Of a stretch of DNA of 64,000 nucleotides, positions 19,663 through 29,987 are shown piece after piece. Source of the stretch: Candidatus Aminicenantota bacterium (GTDB lineage: Bacteria > Acidobacteriota > Aminicenantia > Aminicenantales > Aminicenantaceae); assembly GCA_011773465.1 (NCBI GenBank), contig WVXO01000039.1:10898-74897 (forward strand), in the 5' to 3' direction. Below the pieces are notes generated by a model. That model was not told where the DNA came from. It was given only the letters and a program-made list of their open reading frames with translations, and made no database searches. Both the position numbers and the translations under genes were made by a program. Numbering within the stretch: the first letter of the stretch is position 1; each line of letters begins with the position of its first letter.

Positions 19663-22248
19663 ATGATGCGGGATAAATTCACGGTGATGTCTCAAGAAGC
19701 TTTCCAGCTTGCCCAGTCAAGAGCTGAAGAATTGGGCCATCAGGAGCTTAAGCCCGAACATCTCCTTTGGGCTTTTTTGAATCAGGAAGAGAACATTGTT
19801 ACTTCAATATTGGCCAAGATCGGGGTAAATATCTCAAAAGTTCTCGAAGGCCTTGAATCGGCTCTGGATAAAATTCCTAAAGTTAAAAGTGAAGGAGAAA
19901 TATACCTTTCCTCTTCCTTGAGGAAGGTAATGAGTAGTGCCCAGAAAGAAGCGGATAAATTAAAAGATGAGTATATTTCGACCGAACACCTGCTCATCGC
20001 TATCCTGAAAGAAGGCTCCTGCGAGTCAAGCCGAATATTGAGAGAAAACGGAGTGAGTGAGGATGTGCTTCTCAAAGCTCTTATGTCCCTCAGAGGAACT
20101 CAGAGAATAACAGATCCCGAGCCCGAAGGAAAATATCAGGTTCTCGAGCGCTATGCTCGTGATATTACTGCTCTGGCAAGAGAAGGAAAACTAGATCCAG
20201 TTATAGGCAGAGAGGATGAGATTAGGAGAGTTATCCAGGTTCTCTCTCGAAGAACAAAGAACAATCCTGTGTTGATCGGTGAAGCTGGAGTCGGAAAAAC
20301 TGCCATTGTTGAGGGATTGGCCCAGCGGATTGCCAACGGGGACGTGCCTCAGTCGCTTAAGAACAAACGGCTTATAGCTCTGGACATCGGGTCATTGATT
20401 GCTGGAACGAAATACAGGGGGGAATTCGAGGACAGATTGAAAGCTGTCCTGAAGGAAATAAAAGAAGCAGAAGGAGAAATCGTGCTTTTTATCGATGAGC
20501 TTCATACAATCATCGGCGCAGGGGCTGCGGAAGGGGCTGTAGACGCCTCGAACATGCTTAAACCTCCCCTGGCGAGAGGAGACCTTCACTGTGTGGGAGC
20601 GACGACTCTTGGCGAGTATAAAAAACACATAGAGCGAGATGCAGCTCTGGAGAGGAGATTTCAGCAGGTTTATGTGGGGGAGCCATCCATAGAGGAAACG
20701 ATATCCATTTTAAGGGGATTAAAGGAAAAGTACGAGGTTCACCACGGAGTAGCTATCAAAGATTCTGCTATTATCGCGGCTTCCACTCTTTCTGACCGGT
20801 ATATTGCTGACCGTTATCTTCCTGATAAAGCTATAGATCTGATCGATGAAGCCGCTTCTCGCATTAGGATTGAAATAGACAGCATGCCTGAAGAGATAGA
20901 CGAGCTCGAAAGAAGGATTATCCAGCTTGAGATTGAAAAGCAGGCCTTGAAAAAAGAGAAAGACAAGAGCGCTAAAGAGAAATTAGACAAGCTGGCCGAA
21001 AATCTGGCCAATTTGAAAGAACAGAGCAGCGCTCTCAAAGCTCGCTGGCAGAGAGAAAAGGAATTGATCGATGCTCTGAACAGGTTAAAAGAGCGGGTGG
21101 ATTCCCTCAAGATCGAGGAGCAGAATGCGGAAAGAGCAGGCGATTTGGAGAAGGTGGCTGAAATAAGGTACGGGAAGCTAATTGAGACAGAAAACGAGAT
21201 AAAAAAGACAGCCAAAAAATTGTCAGAGATTCAGAAGGAAGGACAGATGCTCAAAGAAGAAGTTGATGAGGAAGACGTGGCTCAGGTTGTCTCCAAATGG
21301 ACAGGAATCCCTGTCACGAAGATGCTGGAAGGAGAAGTGGAGAAGCTGGTAAAGATGGAGTCTAATTTGTCTAAAAGAGTAATCGGCCAGGATCATGCGA
21401 TCCGTGCAGTCTCGGATACGATAAGGCGGGCAAGGGCCGGAATCCAGGATGCTACTCGTCCTTTGGGCTCTTTCATCTTTATGGGCCCGACAGGAGTCGG
21501 TAAGACCGAGCTGGCTCGAGTCTTGGCAGAGTTTCTCTTTGACGATGAGAAGGCGATGGTCAGGCTCGACATGTCAGAGTACATGGAGAAACACACAGTC
21601 TCTCGATTGATCGGAGCTCCTCCTGGTTATGTGGGTTATGAGGAAGGGGGACAGCTTACAGAGGCCATAAAACGGAGGCCATACTCTATTATCCTCTTGG
21701 ACGAGATAGAAAAAGCTCATACTGATGTTTTTAATATTCTCCTTCAGATTTTGGATGACGGCCGGCTAACAGACGGAAAGGGAAGAACTATTGATTTTAA
21801 GAACACGATTATCATCATGACCTCCAATCTGGGAAGTCACGTGATCAAAGAACTCAGCCAGGATTTTGATAAAATGGAAAAAGAAGTGAAGGCGATTCTG
21901 GAGAGTCATTTCAGACCCGAGTTTCTTAATCGGGTGGACGAGGTTATCATATTTAAAGCTCTCTCCCCTGGAGTCATCCTTAAGATTGTCGATTTACAGA
22001 TTGATGAATTGAGAAAAAGGCTGCAGGAGAAAAAAATTGAGATTGAAGTGAGTGAAGAAGCTAGGAAATTCCTGGCCGAGAGAGGTTATGATCCGGTTTA
22101 CGGAGCACGTCCCCTTAAAAGGACTATGCAGCGAGACGTCCAGAACTCCCTGGCGCAGAAAATATTAGAGAGGGAATATAAAGAGAGAGATGTAGTCAAA
22201 ATCGATGTGAATGAAAAAAAGGAACTTATATTCGAAAAAAAATCTTAG
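19663..22248 (+). CDS. clpB: ATP-dependent chaperone ClpB
   Basis: Two AAA modules: [18 protein letters not shown] and [19 protein letters not shown]; middle coiled coil. Confidence 0.96.
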   Translation: MMRDKFTVMSQEAFQLAQSRAEELGHQELKPEHLLWAFLNQEENIVTSILAKIGVNISKVLEGLESALDKIPKVKSEGEIYLSSSLRKVMSSAQKEADKLKDEYISTEHLLIAILKEGSCESSRILRENGVSEDVLLKALMSLRGTQRITDPEPEGKYQVLERYARDITALAREGKLDPVIGREDEIRRVIQVLSRRTKNNPVLIGEAGVGKTAIVEGLAQRIANGDVPQSLKNKRLIALDIGSLIAGTKYRGEFEDRLKAVLKEIKEAEGEIVLFIDELHTIIGAGAAEGAVDASNMLKPPLARGDLHCVGATTLGEYKKHIERDAALERRFQQVYVGEPSIEETISILRGLKEKYEVHHGVAIKDSAIIAASTLSDRYIADRYLPDKAIDLIDEAASRIRIEIDSMPEEIDELERRIIQLEIEKQALKKEKDKSAKEKLDKLAENLANLKEQSSALKARWQREKELIDALNRLKERVDSLKIEEQNAERAGDLEKVAEIRYGKLIETENEIKKTAKKLSEIQKEGQMLKEEVDEEDVAQVVSKWTGIPVTKMLEGEVEKLVKMESNLSKRVIGQDHAIRAVSDTIRRARAGIQDATRPLGSFIFMGPTGVGKTELARVLAEFLFDDEKAMVRLDMSEYMEKHTVSRLIGAPPGYVGYEEGGQLTEAIKRRPYSIILLDEIEKAHTDVFNILLQILDDGRLTDGKGRTIDFKNTIIIMTSNLGSHVIKELSQDFDKMEKEVKAILESHFRPEFLNRVDEVIIFKALSPGVILKIVDLQIDELRKRLQEKKIEIEVSEEARKFLAERGYDPVYGARPLKRTMQRDVQNSLAQKILEREYKERDVVKIDVNEKKELIFEKKS

Positions 22249-22417
22249 CCTGTCGCGCCGAAGGAGAAACAGAAGGATCAGGCAAGACGAATCATGCCGC
22301 GCCTGCGGAAATAATTCATGTGTCTGGGAAACAATAATGCAAATGGATTTGAGATAAAATCCAATTTCTAATATATTAGTCTCTCATAAAGATCGAAAAA
22401 AATAAGGAGATAAATCC

Positions 22418-22639
22418 ATGAAAGAAGAAGTCAAGAAAGCGATAGAAGAAATCAGGCCCCATCTTAAGGCAGACGGAGGCGATGTGGAGTTTGTGGATGT
22501 TACAGAGGAAGGTGTAGTCAAGGTCAAGCTCTTAGGAGCCTGCGAGGGCTGCCCGATGAGGCAGATGACTTTAACCCAGGGCATTACACGCTTCATAAAA
22601 AAGAAGGTTCCCCAGATAAAAGAGGTACAGGCTGTTTAG
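22418..22639 (+). CDS. NifU C-terminal-domain Fe-S scaffold protein
   Basis: IRPHLKADGGDVEFVDVTEEGVVKVKLLGACEGCPMRQMTL (CxxC). Confidence 0.92.
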   Translation: MKEEVKKAIEEIRPHLKADGGDVEFVDVTEEGVVKVKLLGACEGCPMRQMTLTQGITRFIKKKVPQIKEVQAV

Positions 22640-22828
22640 GCTGTAGGTCAAAAACAGGAAACATTGCCTGATCCGGCCACAACGGAATCAATGAATATTC
22701 CGTTTGACAAAGAATTTTAAAACTAGTAAACAGAGGAGATATAAGGAAGAGAAGAATATGAAAAGGGGAAGAATGCCGATTTCAACTGATGTATTCTTCT
22801 CCTTTAAGCATAAATTCTGAAAAAAGCA

Positions 22829-23689
22829 ATGAAGATAAAGAAGGCTCTCATTCCAGCGGCAGGCTTTGGCACTCGTTTTCTACCAGCCACCAAATCTCAA
22901 CCAAAGGAGATGCTGTCGGTTGTGGATAAACCCCTTATCCAGTACGGCGTCGAGGAAGCTGTTCAGTCAGGAATCGAAAGCATTGGTATCGTAATTAGCC
23001 GGGGAAAGTCGTCCATCGAAGATTATTTTGACAGAAGCCCGGAGTTAGAGCAGTTTCTGGAAGAGAAAGGGAAGGTCGATTTTCTGGAACAGGTCAGGGA
23101 AATTGCGAGTCTTGCAGAATTCTTCTATATCCGCCAGAAAAAAGCCCTTGGTTTGGGGCATGCCATTCTAATGGGGGAAAGCTATATCGGCCAGGAACCT
23201 TTTGCGGTCCTCCTCCCTGATGATATATTCGATTGCCCTACGCCCTGCACAAAGCAGCTGATGGATGCTTACTCTGAACTTAAATCTTCGATTATTGTCC
23301 TCGGGCGTGTGGATGAGGAAGGGACTAAAAAATATGGTATCGTCAAGCCTAAAAAGATTTCAGATAGGGTGTATCAGGTTGAGGACATGATTGAAAAACC
23401 TGGTCCGGAGAGAGCCTTTTCTGATCTTGGTATTCTTGGAAGGTATATTTTTCACCCTGAAATCTTTGAGGCAATCAAAAAGACCGATCCTGATAAAGGA
23501 GGCGAAATCCAGATAACAGATGCCATAAAGATCCTTCTTAAGACAAAGCCTGTCTACGGGTATCTATTTGAGGGAAAGCGCTATGATGCCGGGGATAAAC
23601 TGGGCTTTTTGGAAGCCAGCATCGATCTTGCCTTGAAGAGGCCTGAGTTTGGCCAGAAGCTGCGGAAATATCTTAAATCGCATTCGTAG
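22829..23689 (+). CDS. galU: UTP-glucose-1-phosphate uridylyltransferase
   Basis: KKALIPAAGFGTRFLPATKSQPKEMLSVVDKPLIQYGVEEAV. Confidence 0.94.
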   Translation: MKIKKALIPAAGFGTRFLPATKSQPKEMLSVVDKPLIQYGVEEAVQSGIESIGIVISRGKSSIEDYFDRSPELEQFLEEKGKVDFLEQVREIASLAEFFYIRQKKALGLGHAILMGESYIGQEPFAVLLPDDIFDCPTPCTKQLMDAYSELKSSIIVLGRVDEEGTKKYGIVKPKKISDRVYQVEDMIEKPGPERAFSDLGILGRYIFHPEIFEAIKKTDPDKGGEIQITDAIKILLKTKPVYGYLFEGKRYDAGDKLGFLEASIDLALKRPEFGQKLRKYLKSHS

Positions 23690-23728
23690 CCTCTTGTTGC
23701 ATCCCCCCTTTTTGTGGTTTAGTTTCTT

Positions 23729-23813
23729 GTAGAAGTTTGATTTATCAAACCCACCTTTTTTCTACAAAAGGATATGATTTTTTAATGTAGGGGCTTGATT
23801 TATCAAGCACACC
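23729..23813 (+). repeat. REP-like pair between galU and tRNA-Phe
   Basis: 23729-23755 and 23787-23813. Confidence 0.88.
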
Positions 23814-23890
23814 TTTTGGAATATATATAATTTCCTATATGTGTAATTTGTTAAGCCTTAGCTAGTTTCTTGTAGCTAAAAAGAAAGGTA

Positions 23891-23963
23891 TGGCGAGGGA
23901 CGGAATCGAACCGCCGACGCAGAGATTTTCAGTCTCTCGCTCTACCGACTGAGCTACCTCGCC
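23891..23963 (-). tRNA. tRNA-Phe (GAA)
   Basis: Reverse complement GGCGAGGTAGCTCAGTCGGTAGAGCGAGAGACTGAAAATCTCTGCGTCGGCGGTTCGATTCCGTCCCTCGCCA folds as a cloverleaf; anticodon loop CTGAAAA. Confidence 0.95.
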
Positions 23964-24091
23964 ATTAATTAGCGGACAATCTTTTTAATCGCTCTTAAGT
24001 ATAATTTTGCTCTAATGTAAAGTCAATTATTAAGTTTTTTTCTTTTGTCCTGTTTCAGGTATCTGATACATCGAGTTACTAAATATAAAAA

Positions 24092-24240
24092 GGTGGGCTT
24101 GATAAATCAAGCCCCTACACAAGAAAAATCAAATCCGTACAAATAATTATTTACACTATAAAAAGGTGGGTTTGATAAATCAAACCCCTACACAACATAA
24201 ATCAAGCCCCTACACAAGAAAAATCAAATCCCCACATAAG
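24092..24240 (-). repeat. REP-like cluster in opposite orientation, upstream of the GT4 gene
   Basis: 24092-24118 and 24165-24191 full units; half-units 24200-24235. Confidence 0.88.
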
Positions 24241-24366
24241 ATTGGTCATGAAGGATTTTGCTTTCTTTCGGCTCCATATTTTGTTAGAATACTTTCCAAA
24301 TTTCGAGCAGTGAGGGGATTAGATGAAAAAAATCTTTAAAATAAAGAGCGAAGCATAGAAACTTAA

Positions 24367-25356
24367 ATGAAAATTGCAGCGGTGCTCCCCCATGTGGATA
24401 TTTTTGGAGGGGTCAGGCGATATCTCGAAATCGGAAACGAACTCTCGAGCAGGGGACATTATTTTGTCCTTTTCCATCCTGATGGGAGTAATCCCGAATG
24501 GTTTGAGTTTAAAGGCGTAACAAAATCTTTCTTATCTCTGGACGAAGAAGCTTTCGACATCGGGCTCTGCAGTGAATATTCAGTTTTACCTTATTTTGAA
24601 AGATTAAATGCAAGAGCAAAATTCTTTTATTTTTTGCTTAAAGGACATAAGGAGGAAAGAAAGACAGTAAAGAAGAATTATTTTTTTCTTGGAAATTCTG
24701 AAGGACTATGCCGTCATCTTGAGAAAAAGTACAAAATTTCCTGCTCCAGGGCCCCTGGCGGAGTGAATCCCGAATTCTTTTACCCAGCAAAAAAAGGGGA
24801 AATAGAAAGAAATGAGATCAGAGTACTCTGCTATGGACGCATTTACAGAAAAAGAAAGGGTATTCAGCATGTCATCCGTGCTGTCGAAGGGCTAAACAAA
24901 GAATTTCCCCGCCTTAAACTTGTTCTTTTTGACAGTTTGGTGGGCGAGGATAGAAGAGACCCGCGCCCGATGATTAAATCCCGTGTCCATCATGAATTTC
25001 ACCTGAATCTACCTCAAAGCAAAATGGCCTGGCTCTATTCACAGGCAGACATTTTTGTGAGTGCTGAGAGAAGGGCGGGATGGTCGAATACAACAGCTGA
25101 AGCCATGGCTTGTCAGATTCCGGTTGTCTGCACGCGGAGTGGAACTCGAGATTTTGCCTTTCACAACCAAACAGCATTAGTCGTTCCCTTCCCTCATCCT
25201 CTATTGTTAAGGCGTCAAATCAAAAAACTCATTAAAGATGATGAGCTTCGTCTTCGAATCGCCCGCGCCGGATACGAAAGAATACTGACGTTTACCTGGT
25301 CTTTTCTGGCCGACCGATTGGAGAAAATTTTTAAGGAACTTGTGAAATTGAATTAG
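24367..25356 (+). CDS. Glycosyltransferase family 4 / group 1
   Basis: PHVDIFGGVRRYLEIGNEL...; C-terminal ADIFVSAERRAGWSNTTAEAMACQIPVVCTRSGTRDF. Confidence 0.85.
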   Translation: MKIAAVLPHVDIFGGVRRYLEIGNELSSRGHYFVLFHPDGSNPEWFEFKGVTKSFLSLDEEAFDIGLCSEYSVLPYFERLNARAKFFYFLLKGHKEERKTVKKNYFFLGNSEGLCRHLEKKYKISCSRAPGGVNPEFFYPAKKGEIERNEIRVLCYGRIYRKRKGIQHVIRAVEGLNKEFPRLKLVLFDSLVGEDRRDPRPMIKSRVHHEFHLNLPQSKMAWLYSQADIFVSAERRAGWSNTTAEAMACQIPVVCTRSGTRDFAFHNQTALVVPFPHPLLLRRQIKKLIKDDELRLRIARAGYERILTFTWSFLADRLEKIFKELVKLN

Positions 25357-25395
25357 GAAATTCGTTGTGATATTCTTTTAAACGGAGGAAACTGA

Positions 25396-25620
25396 ATGAA
25401 AGAGAAAGAGCTGAAAGAGCTTCTTTTAAAAAGAGACGAAGCATTCAGGAAAGCCTACACACAGCACAAACAGCTTGAAAAGAAACTCGAAAAGTTAAAG
25501 CAGAAGAATTTTCTGACTGAAGCGGAAAAGATGCAAGAGAAAGAATTTAAGAAAAAGAAGCTTTTTCTTAAGGATAAGATGTACTACCTGATGACTGAAT
25601 ACAGAAAAGCCCATAAATAA
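25396..25620 (+). CDS. Small coiled-coil protein (DUF465/YdcH-like)
   Basis: 74 aa, LLLKRDEAFRKAYTQHKQLEKKLEKL...EKEFKKKKLFLKDKMYYLM. Confidence 0.6.
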   Translation: MKEKELKELLLKRDEAFRKAYTQHKQLEKKLEKLKQKNFLTEAEKMQEKEFKKKKLFLKDKMYYLMTEYRKAHK

Positions 25621-25636
25621 TTCAGTTGCTGAAAAA

Positions 25637-26656
25637 ATGAGAGAGACAAAAAAGCCTCGGGTAGCCTTGATTGGATCTGATTCCCTGCGCGGGAAAGAGA
25701 TAAAAAATGTCTTGAGCCAGAAAAAGTTTCCTCTTAAGGATATAGATTTCTTCGACCCGGATGTGGAAGAAGAATACAGTAAGCTGACTCAGTTTCGGGG
25801 AGAACCCAAAGTAGTCCGTCATCTCGACAAAGAGTCTCTCTCTAGCAGTGATCTGGTTTTTCTGGCGGCAGACAAAAAAGTGAATCAAGCATTTGGGGCT
25901 CTTGCTCATAAACAAAAATTTCAGGCAATAGATTTGAGCGAAACGTTTAACGCTGAAGAAAGAGTCCCGGTCATTGTGGCCGGAGTGAATGATGAGATTA
26001 CCTTGAAAAAAAGACCCGGTCTTATAGCCAACCCTCATCCTGTGACTGTTGTCCTTTCTCATCTCTTTCATGTTGTCCTCAAGGAATATGGTCTTTTAAA
26101 AGCCGTTTCTTTCATCCTTCAGCCTGTTTCAGCCTATGAGGAATCCGGCATCGAAGAACTGGCTGACCAGAGCTATGCTTTCCTGAGCAGCTCTTCTCTT
26201 TCAAAAAAAGTGTTCAAGGAGCAGATTGCCTTTAATTTTCTCTCCCATACAGAGAAGGCTGATAAAAATGGTTTTTCTTCTGTTGAGAGGCAAATCACAT
26301 CAGAGATAAGAAGAGTTCTTCACCCCCGTCGTTTTCTCCTCTCTTTGTCCATCATACAAGCCCCTGTGTTCCACACCTATTCGCTTATGAGCTATTTAGA
26401 ATTAAAGAGAAAAACCGATATCCAGGGCATCAAAAGTCTTTTTAGGAAACATTCCTTTTTTAAGCTTTCCCCTCCAACTCTTTCCAGCCCTATCTCGGTG
26501 GCAGGGGAGGAGAAAATTTGTATCGGTCAGATAAAAAAAGAAGAGTCGTTTCCCAACAGCTTTTGGATTTGGACAGTAGTGGATAATTTAACTCGAGGTT
26601 CGGCTTTAAATGCGCTTGAGATTGCAGAGAAAATCTTCTCTGAGCCTCCGGTTTAA
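25637..26656 (+). CDS. Aspartate-semialdehyde dehydrogenase paralogue, apparently lacking the catalytic Cys
   Basis: N-terminal Rossmann VALIGSDSLRGKEIKNVL, NPxCxT replaced by NPHPVT, retained LQPVSAYEESG and APVFHTYS. Confidence 0.72.
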   Translation: MRETKKPRVALIGSDSLRGKEIKNVLSQKKFPLKDIDFFDPDVEEEYSKLTQFRGEPKVVRHLDKESLSSSDLVFLAADKKVNQAFGALAHKQKFQAIDLSETFNAEERVPVIVAGVNDEITLKKRPGLIANPHPVTVVLSHLFHVVLKEYGLLKAVSFILQPVSAYEESGIEELADQSYAFLSSSSLSKKVFKEQIAFNFLSHTEKADKNGFSSVERQITSEIRRVLHPRRFLLSLSIIQAPVFHTYSLMSYLELKRKTDIQGIKSLFRKHSFFKLSPPTLSSPISVAGEEKICIGQIKKEESFPNSFWIWTVVDNLTRGSALNALEIAEKIFSEPPV

Positions 26657-26659
26657 AGA

Positions 26660-28465
26660 ATGAAAGAAATATTCCAGCTTTTCAAACTCACCCTTGGAGA
26701 AAAAAAGAGGCTCGCTCTTGCCTTTATATTCAGCTCGTTTGCTGCCTTTTTTACGTACGTGTTTGTCAATTTAGTCCAGCCTATCATAGATAAAATGTTC
26801 CTTCAGCGCACTGCTCCAACATCTGAAGGAAAAGCGGGTCTCATAGATTTTGTTTTCCGCAAGCTCCAGGCTGCCGAGAATCAGTTCATCTGGCTTATTC
26901 CTTTGCTCCTGGTGATTGTTATCTTTGGTAAAGGGTTGTTTACTTTTCTATCCTCTTTTTTTATGAGGTCTATCGGATATAAAGTCGGCAAAAAATTGAG
27001 AGATGACCTTTTTGGAAATATCATCTACCAGTCTTCGGATTTCTTTGACTATAAATCCACGGGTGATTTGATGTCCCGTTTAACAAACGATGTAGATAGA
27101 ATCCAAGTCGCGGTTGCAGGAAGCATGGGAGATTTCATACAGGAAATTTTTATTCTTCTTGCCCTTCTTGTTTATATATTCATCACTGATTGGCGTTTGG
27201 CTCTGATGTCTTTTGTCATAGCTCCGGTAGCCGTTATCCCTCTGGTACTCTTCAGCCGGCAGCTCAAAAAAAAGGGCCTGCTAAGTCAGGAAAAGATGGC
27301 TGAAATTTACAATCTTCTCCACGAGACTATTACCGGTAACAAGATCGTCAAAGCTTTCACCATGGAAAAGTTTGAGATAAAGAAGTTCTTTCAGGCGACA
27401 ATGAACTATTTCAAAACAAGCCTTAAACTTGCGTTGACAGGAAGCTTGTCCTCCCCCTTTATGGAGTTTCTGGGCGGTGTCGTGGGTGCCTTCGTTCTTG
27501 CCTTGGGCGCGACGAGAATAGTCCAAGGGCACATAAGCCCTGGCGATTTTGTTTCCTTTGTCGTTGCTATTTTTTATTCTTACACCCCCATAAAACGCTT
27601 GAGCAGGGCCAACAACACCATCCAGCAAGGAGTAGCCTGTCATGAAAGAATACAGGAGATTCTAAGCAGCAAGCCTCAAATTGTAGAGCATCCAAAGGCC
27701 TATCCTCTTCCTCCTGTTAAAGGGAGTGTGAAGTTCGAAAAGGTTTCTTTTGGCTACAACGAGATGATGCCTGTGCTTCAAGACGTCAGTTTTGAAGTCA
27801 TGCCCACTGAAACCGTGGCCCTTGTTGGGTTGAGCGGGGCGGGGAAGACGACCATCATCAATCTTCTTTCCCGTTTTTATGATTCTACTTCAGGAAAAAT
27901 CACAATAGATGGTATTGATATCAAGGAAGTAAGCCTTTCCTCTCTTCGCGCTCAAATCGGTCTTGTTACCCAGGAGCTCATTCTCTTCAACGACATGGTA
28001 AGAAGCAATATTGCCTACGGCCTGGAAGAGATTTCTATGGATAGAATCATAGAAGCGGCTAAAGCCGCTAAAGCTCACGATTTTATAATGAAGCTTCCCA
28101 AGGAGTACGAAACTATCATAGGAGAAAAGGGAACTTTGCTTTCCAGCGGGCAGAGACAGAGGTTGGCTATCGCAAGAGCGTTGCTTAAGAATCCCCCTAT
28201 TCTTATTCTTGATGAAGCCACATCGGCCTTGGATTCTGAATCAGAGAGATTGATCCAGATTGCCATGGCCAACCTTATGAAGAACAGAACAACTCTTGTT
28301 ATAGCCCACCGTTTGTCTACTGTAAGGAGTGTTGACAAAATTTTTGTGCTTGACAAGGGTAGGATTACCGAAATTGGCACACACGAGGAACTCTGCAGGA
28401 AAGACGGAATTTATAAGAAATTGCATGATTTGCAATTTATTGGAGAGGAGGACGTGGTTCCTTGA
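26660..28465 (+). CDS. ABC transporter, MsbA-like (TM domain fused to ATPase)
   Basis: TM domain with STGDLMSRLTNDVDRIQ, Walker A GLSGAGKTTIINLL, signature LLSSGQRQRLAIARALL. Confidence 0.92.
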   Translation: MKEIFQLFKLTLGEKKRLALAFIFSSFAAFFTYVFVNLVQPIIDKMFLQRTAPTSEGKAGLIDFVFRKLQAAENQFIWLIPLLLVIVIFGKGLFTFLSSFFMRSIGYKVGKKLRDDLFGNIIYQSSDFFDYKSTGDLMSRLTNDVDRIQVAVAGSMGDFIQEIFILLALLVYIFITDWRLALMSFVIAPVAVIPLVLFSRQLKKKGLLSQEKMAEIYNLLHETITGNKIVKAFTMEKFEIKKFFQATMNYFKTSLKLALTGSLSSPFMEFLGGVVGAFVLALGATRIVQGHISPGDFVSFVVAIFYSYTPIKRLSRANNTIQQGVACHERIQEILSSKPQIVEHPKAYPLPPVKGSVKFEKVSFGYNEMMPVLQDVSFEVMPTETVALVGLSGAGKTTIINLLSRFYDSTSGKITIDGIDIKEVSLSSLRAQIGLVTQELILFNDMVRSNIAYGLEEISMDRIIEAAKAAKAHDFIMKLPKEYETIIGEKGTLLSSGQRQRLAIARALLKNPPILILDEATSALDSESERLIQIAMANLMKNRTTLVIAHRLSTVRSVDKIFVLDKGRITEIGTHEELCRKDGIYKKLHDLQFIGEEDVVP

Positions 28466-29340
28466 TCCAGAGTATGACGGGATTTGCAGAGAAGAAGTTT
28501 GATTCAAAGACTCTCTCGGTAAAAATCAGCATAAGAAGCTTAAACCATCGCTTCTTGGATTGGAATTATCGAGGGGCTCAAATTGGGGAGATAGAAAATA
28601 AGCTCAGAGCTGTCTTTCAGAGGAAACTACACAGAGGGCGGATTGAGGTTTTCTTTGAGCTGAATTACCTGGACCCTTCGTTCTGGGAACTTCGAATCAA
28701 TGAAGACTTACTCCAGAAAATTCTTTCTTCTCTGGAGAAGATTTCATCTCGGATGGGGAAAAGCGTGAATTTTTCAGCGGAGAATATGTTCAGTCTGCCC
28801 AATGTCGCAGAGTTTAAGAGAAAGGATTTCAGCGGGGAAGAAGTGGCCTTCCTGGAGAGTAGTTTTGAGAGAACATTGGATGAAGTCGTAAGGATGAGGA
28901 GAAGAGAAGGAAGAGAAATAGGAAAAGAGATTCGAAAACACCTTCAGAATATAAAGCAGGCTGTGAGCCGGATAGAAAAGCTAGCCAAAAGACAGCCCAT
29001 TTTCATAAGAGAAAGATTGAAGAAGCGACTGAAAGAATTGAAGCACGAAGCTCCTCTTTCAGATGAAAGAATTGCCGAGGAGGCTTCCTATTTTGCACAG
29101 AGATACGATTTGACAGAAGAGATAGCAAGGTTGAAATCTCATCTGGGCTATACCCTTGGCCTTCTTTCTCCAGAGAGAGAGGAGCCCGTGGGTAAAAAGC
29201 TGGATTTTGTCGCCCAAGAGATTTACCGGGAGGCTAACACCATAAATTCTAAATCTCACGATATCGAATTGGTCAGAGGGAGTTTGATTATAAAGGGAGA
29301 GGTGGAAAGTATACGACAGCAGGTTCAGAACATAGAATAG
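28462..29340 (+). CDS. yicC: YicC family endoribonuclease
   Basis: IQSMTGFAEKKF...VKISIRSLNHRFLD; C-terminal KKLDFVAQEIYREANTINSKS. Confidence 0.93.
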   Translation: MIQSMTGFAEKKFDSKTLSVKISIRSLNHRFLDWNYRGAQIGEIENKLRAVFQRKLHRGRIEVFFELNYLDPSFWELRINEDLLQKILSSLEKISSRMGKSVNFSAENMFSLPNVAEFKRKDFSGEEVAFLESSFERTLDEVVRMRRREGREIGKEIRKHLQNIKQAVSRIEKLAKRQPIFIRERLKKRLKELKHEAPLSDERIAEEASYFAQRYDLTEEIARLKSHLGYTLGLLSPEREEPVGKKLDFVAQEIYREANTINSKSHDIELVRGSLIIKGEVESIRQQVQNIE

Positions 29341-29372
29341 AAAAGAAAAAGGCATAGGAAAGGAGAGATTTT

Positions 29373-29978
29373 ATGCTTTTTGTTATTACTGGCCCGTCTG
29401 GATGCGGAAAGACCACTCTGGTCAGGCAAGTTATGGAAAATGTGGAAGATGTCCAGTTTTCAGTTTCTCATACAACCCGAAAGAAAAGAAATTCAGAGAA
29501 AGAAGGCAAGGATTATTATTTTGTTTCAAAGTCTGAGTTTGAGCAGATGATTAAAGAGGAGAAATTTGCTGAGTGGACTGTTATCCATGGAAATCATTAT
29601 GGGACCTCCAAGAGAGAGATAGAGAAAAAAGGAATCCAGGGAGATATTCTCCTGGACATCGATGTTCAAGGTGCCGAGCAGATAAAGGAAAAGTTAAAGA
29701 GAGGCGTGTTCATCTTTATCCTGCCTCCCTTATTTGAGGAGCTTAAAGCCAGGCTTGAAGAGAGAGGCCAGGAAAGTCCAGATTCGATAAAGCAAAGGCT
29801 CGAGGTTGCCAGAAAAGATATCAGGTTCTATCCTCATTTTGATTATATCATTATTAATGACGATATGAAAAAAGCTTCGAAGGAACTGGAAGCTATTATT
29901 TTAAGCGCGAGATGTCGCCTCGATATTAAGAAAAAAGAAATTGTTCCCATTCTTCGGAGTTTCTCTGAGGACAAATAA
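29373..29978 (+). CDS. gmk: Guanylate kinase
   Basis: LFVITGPSGCGKTTLVRQVM, FSVSHTTRKKRNSEKEGKDYYFV. Confidence 0.95.
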   Translation: MLFVITGPSGCGKTTLVRQVMENVEDVQFSVSHTTRKKRNSEKEGKDYYFVSKSEFEQMIKEEKFAEWTVIHGNHYGTSKREIEKKGIQGDILLDIDVQGAEQIKEKLKRGVFIFILPPLFEELKARLEERGQESPDSIKQRLEVARKDIRFYPHFDYIIINDDMKKASKELEAIILSARCRLDIKKKEIVPILRSFSEDK

Positions 29979-29987
29979 GAGGTTAAG

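Noticed and set aside
20392-21596. Minus-strand ORFs inside clpB (20392..20628, 20814..21215, 21393..21596)
   Set aside because: Ser/Leu-rich antisense frames of a clear clpB gene.
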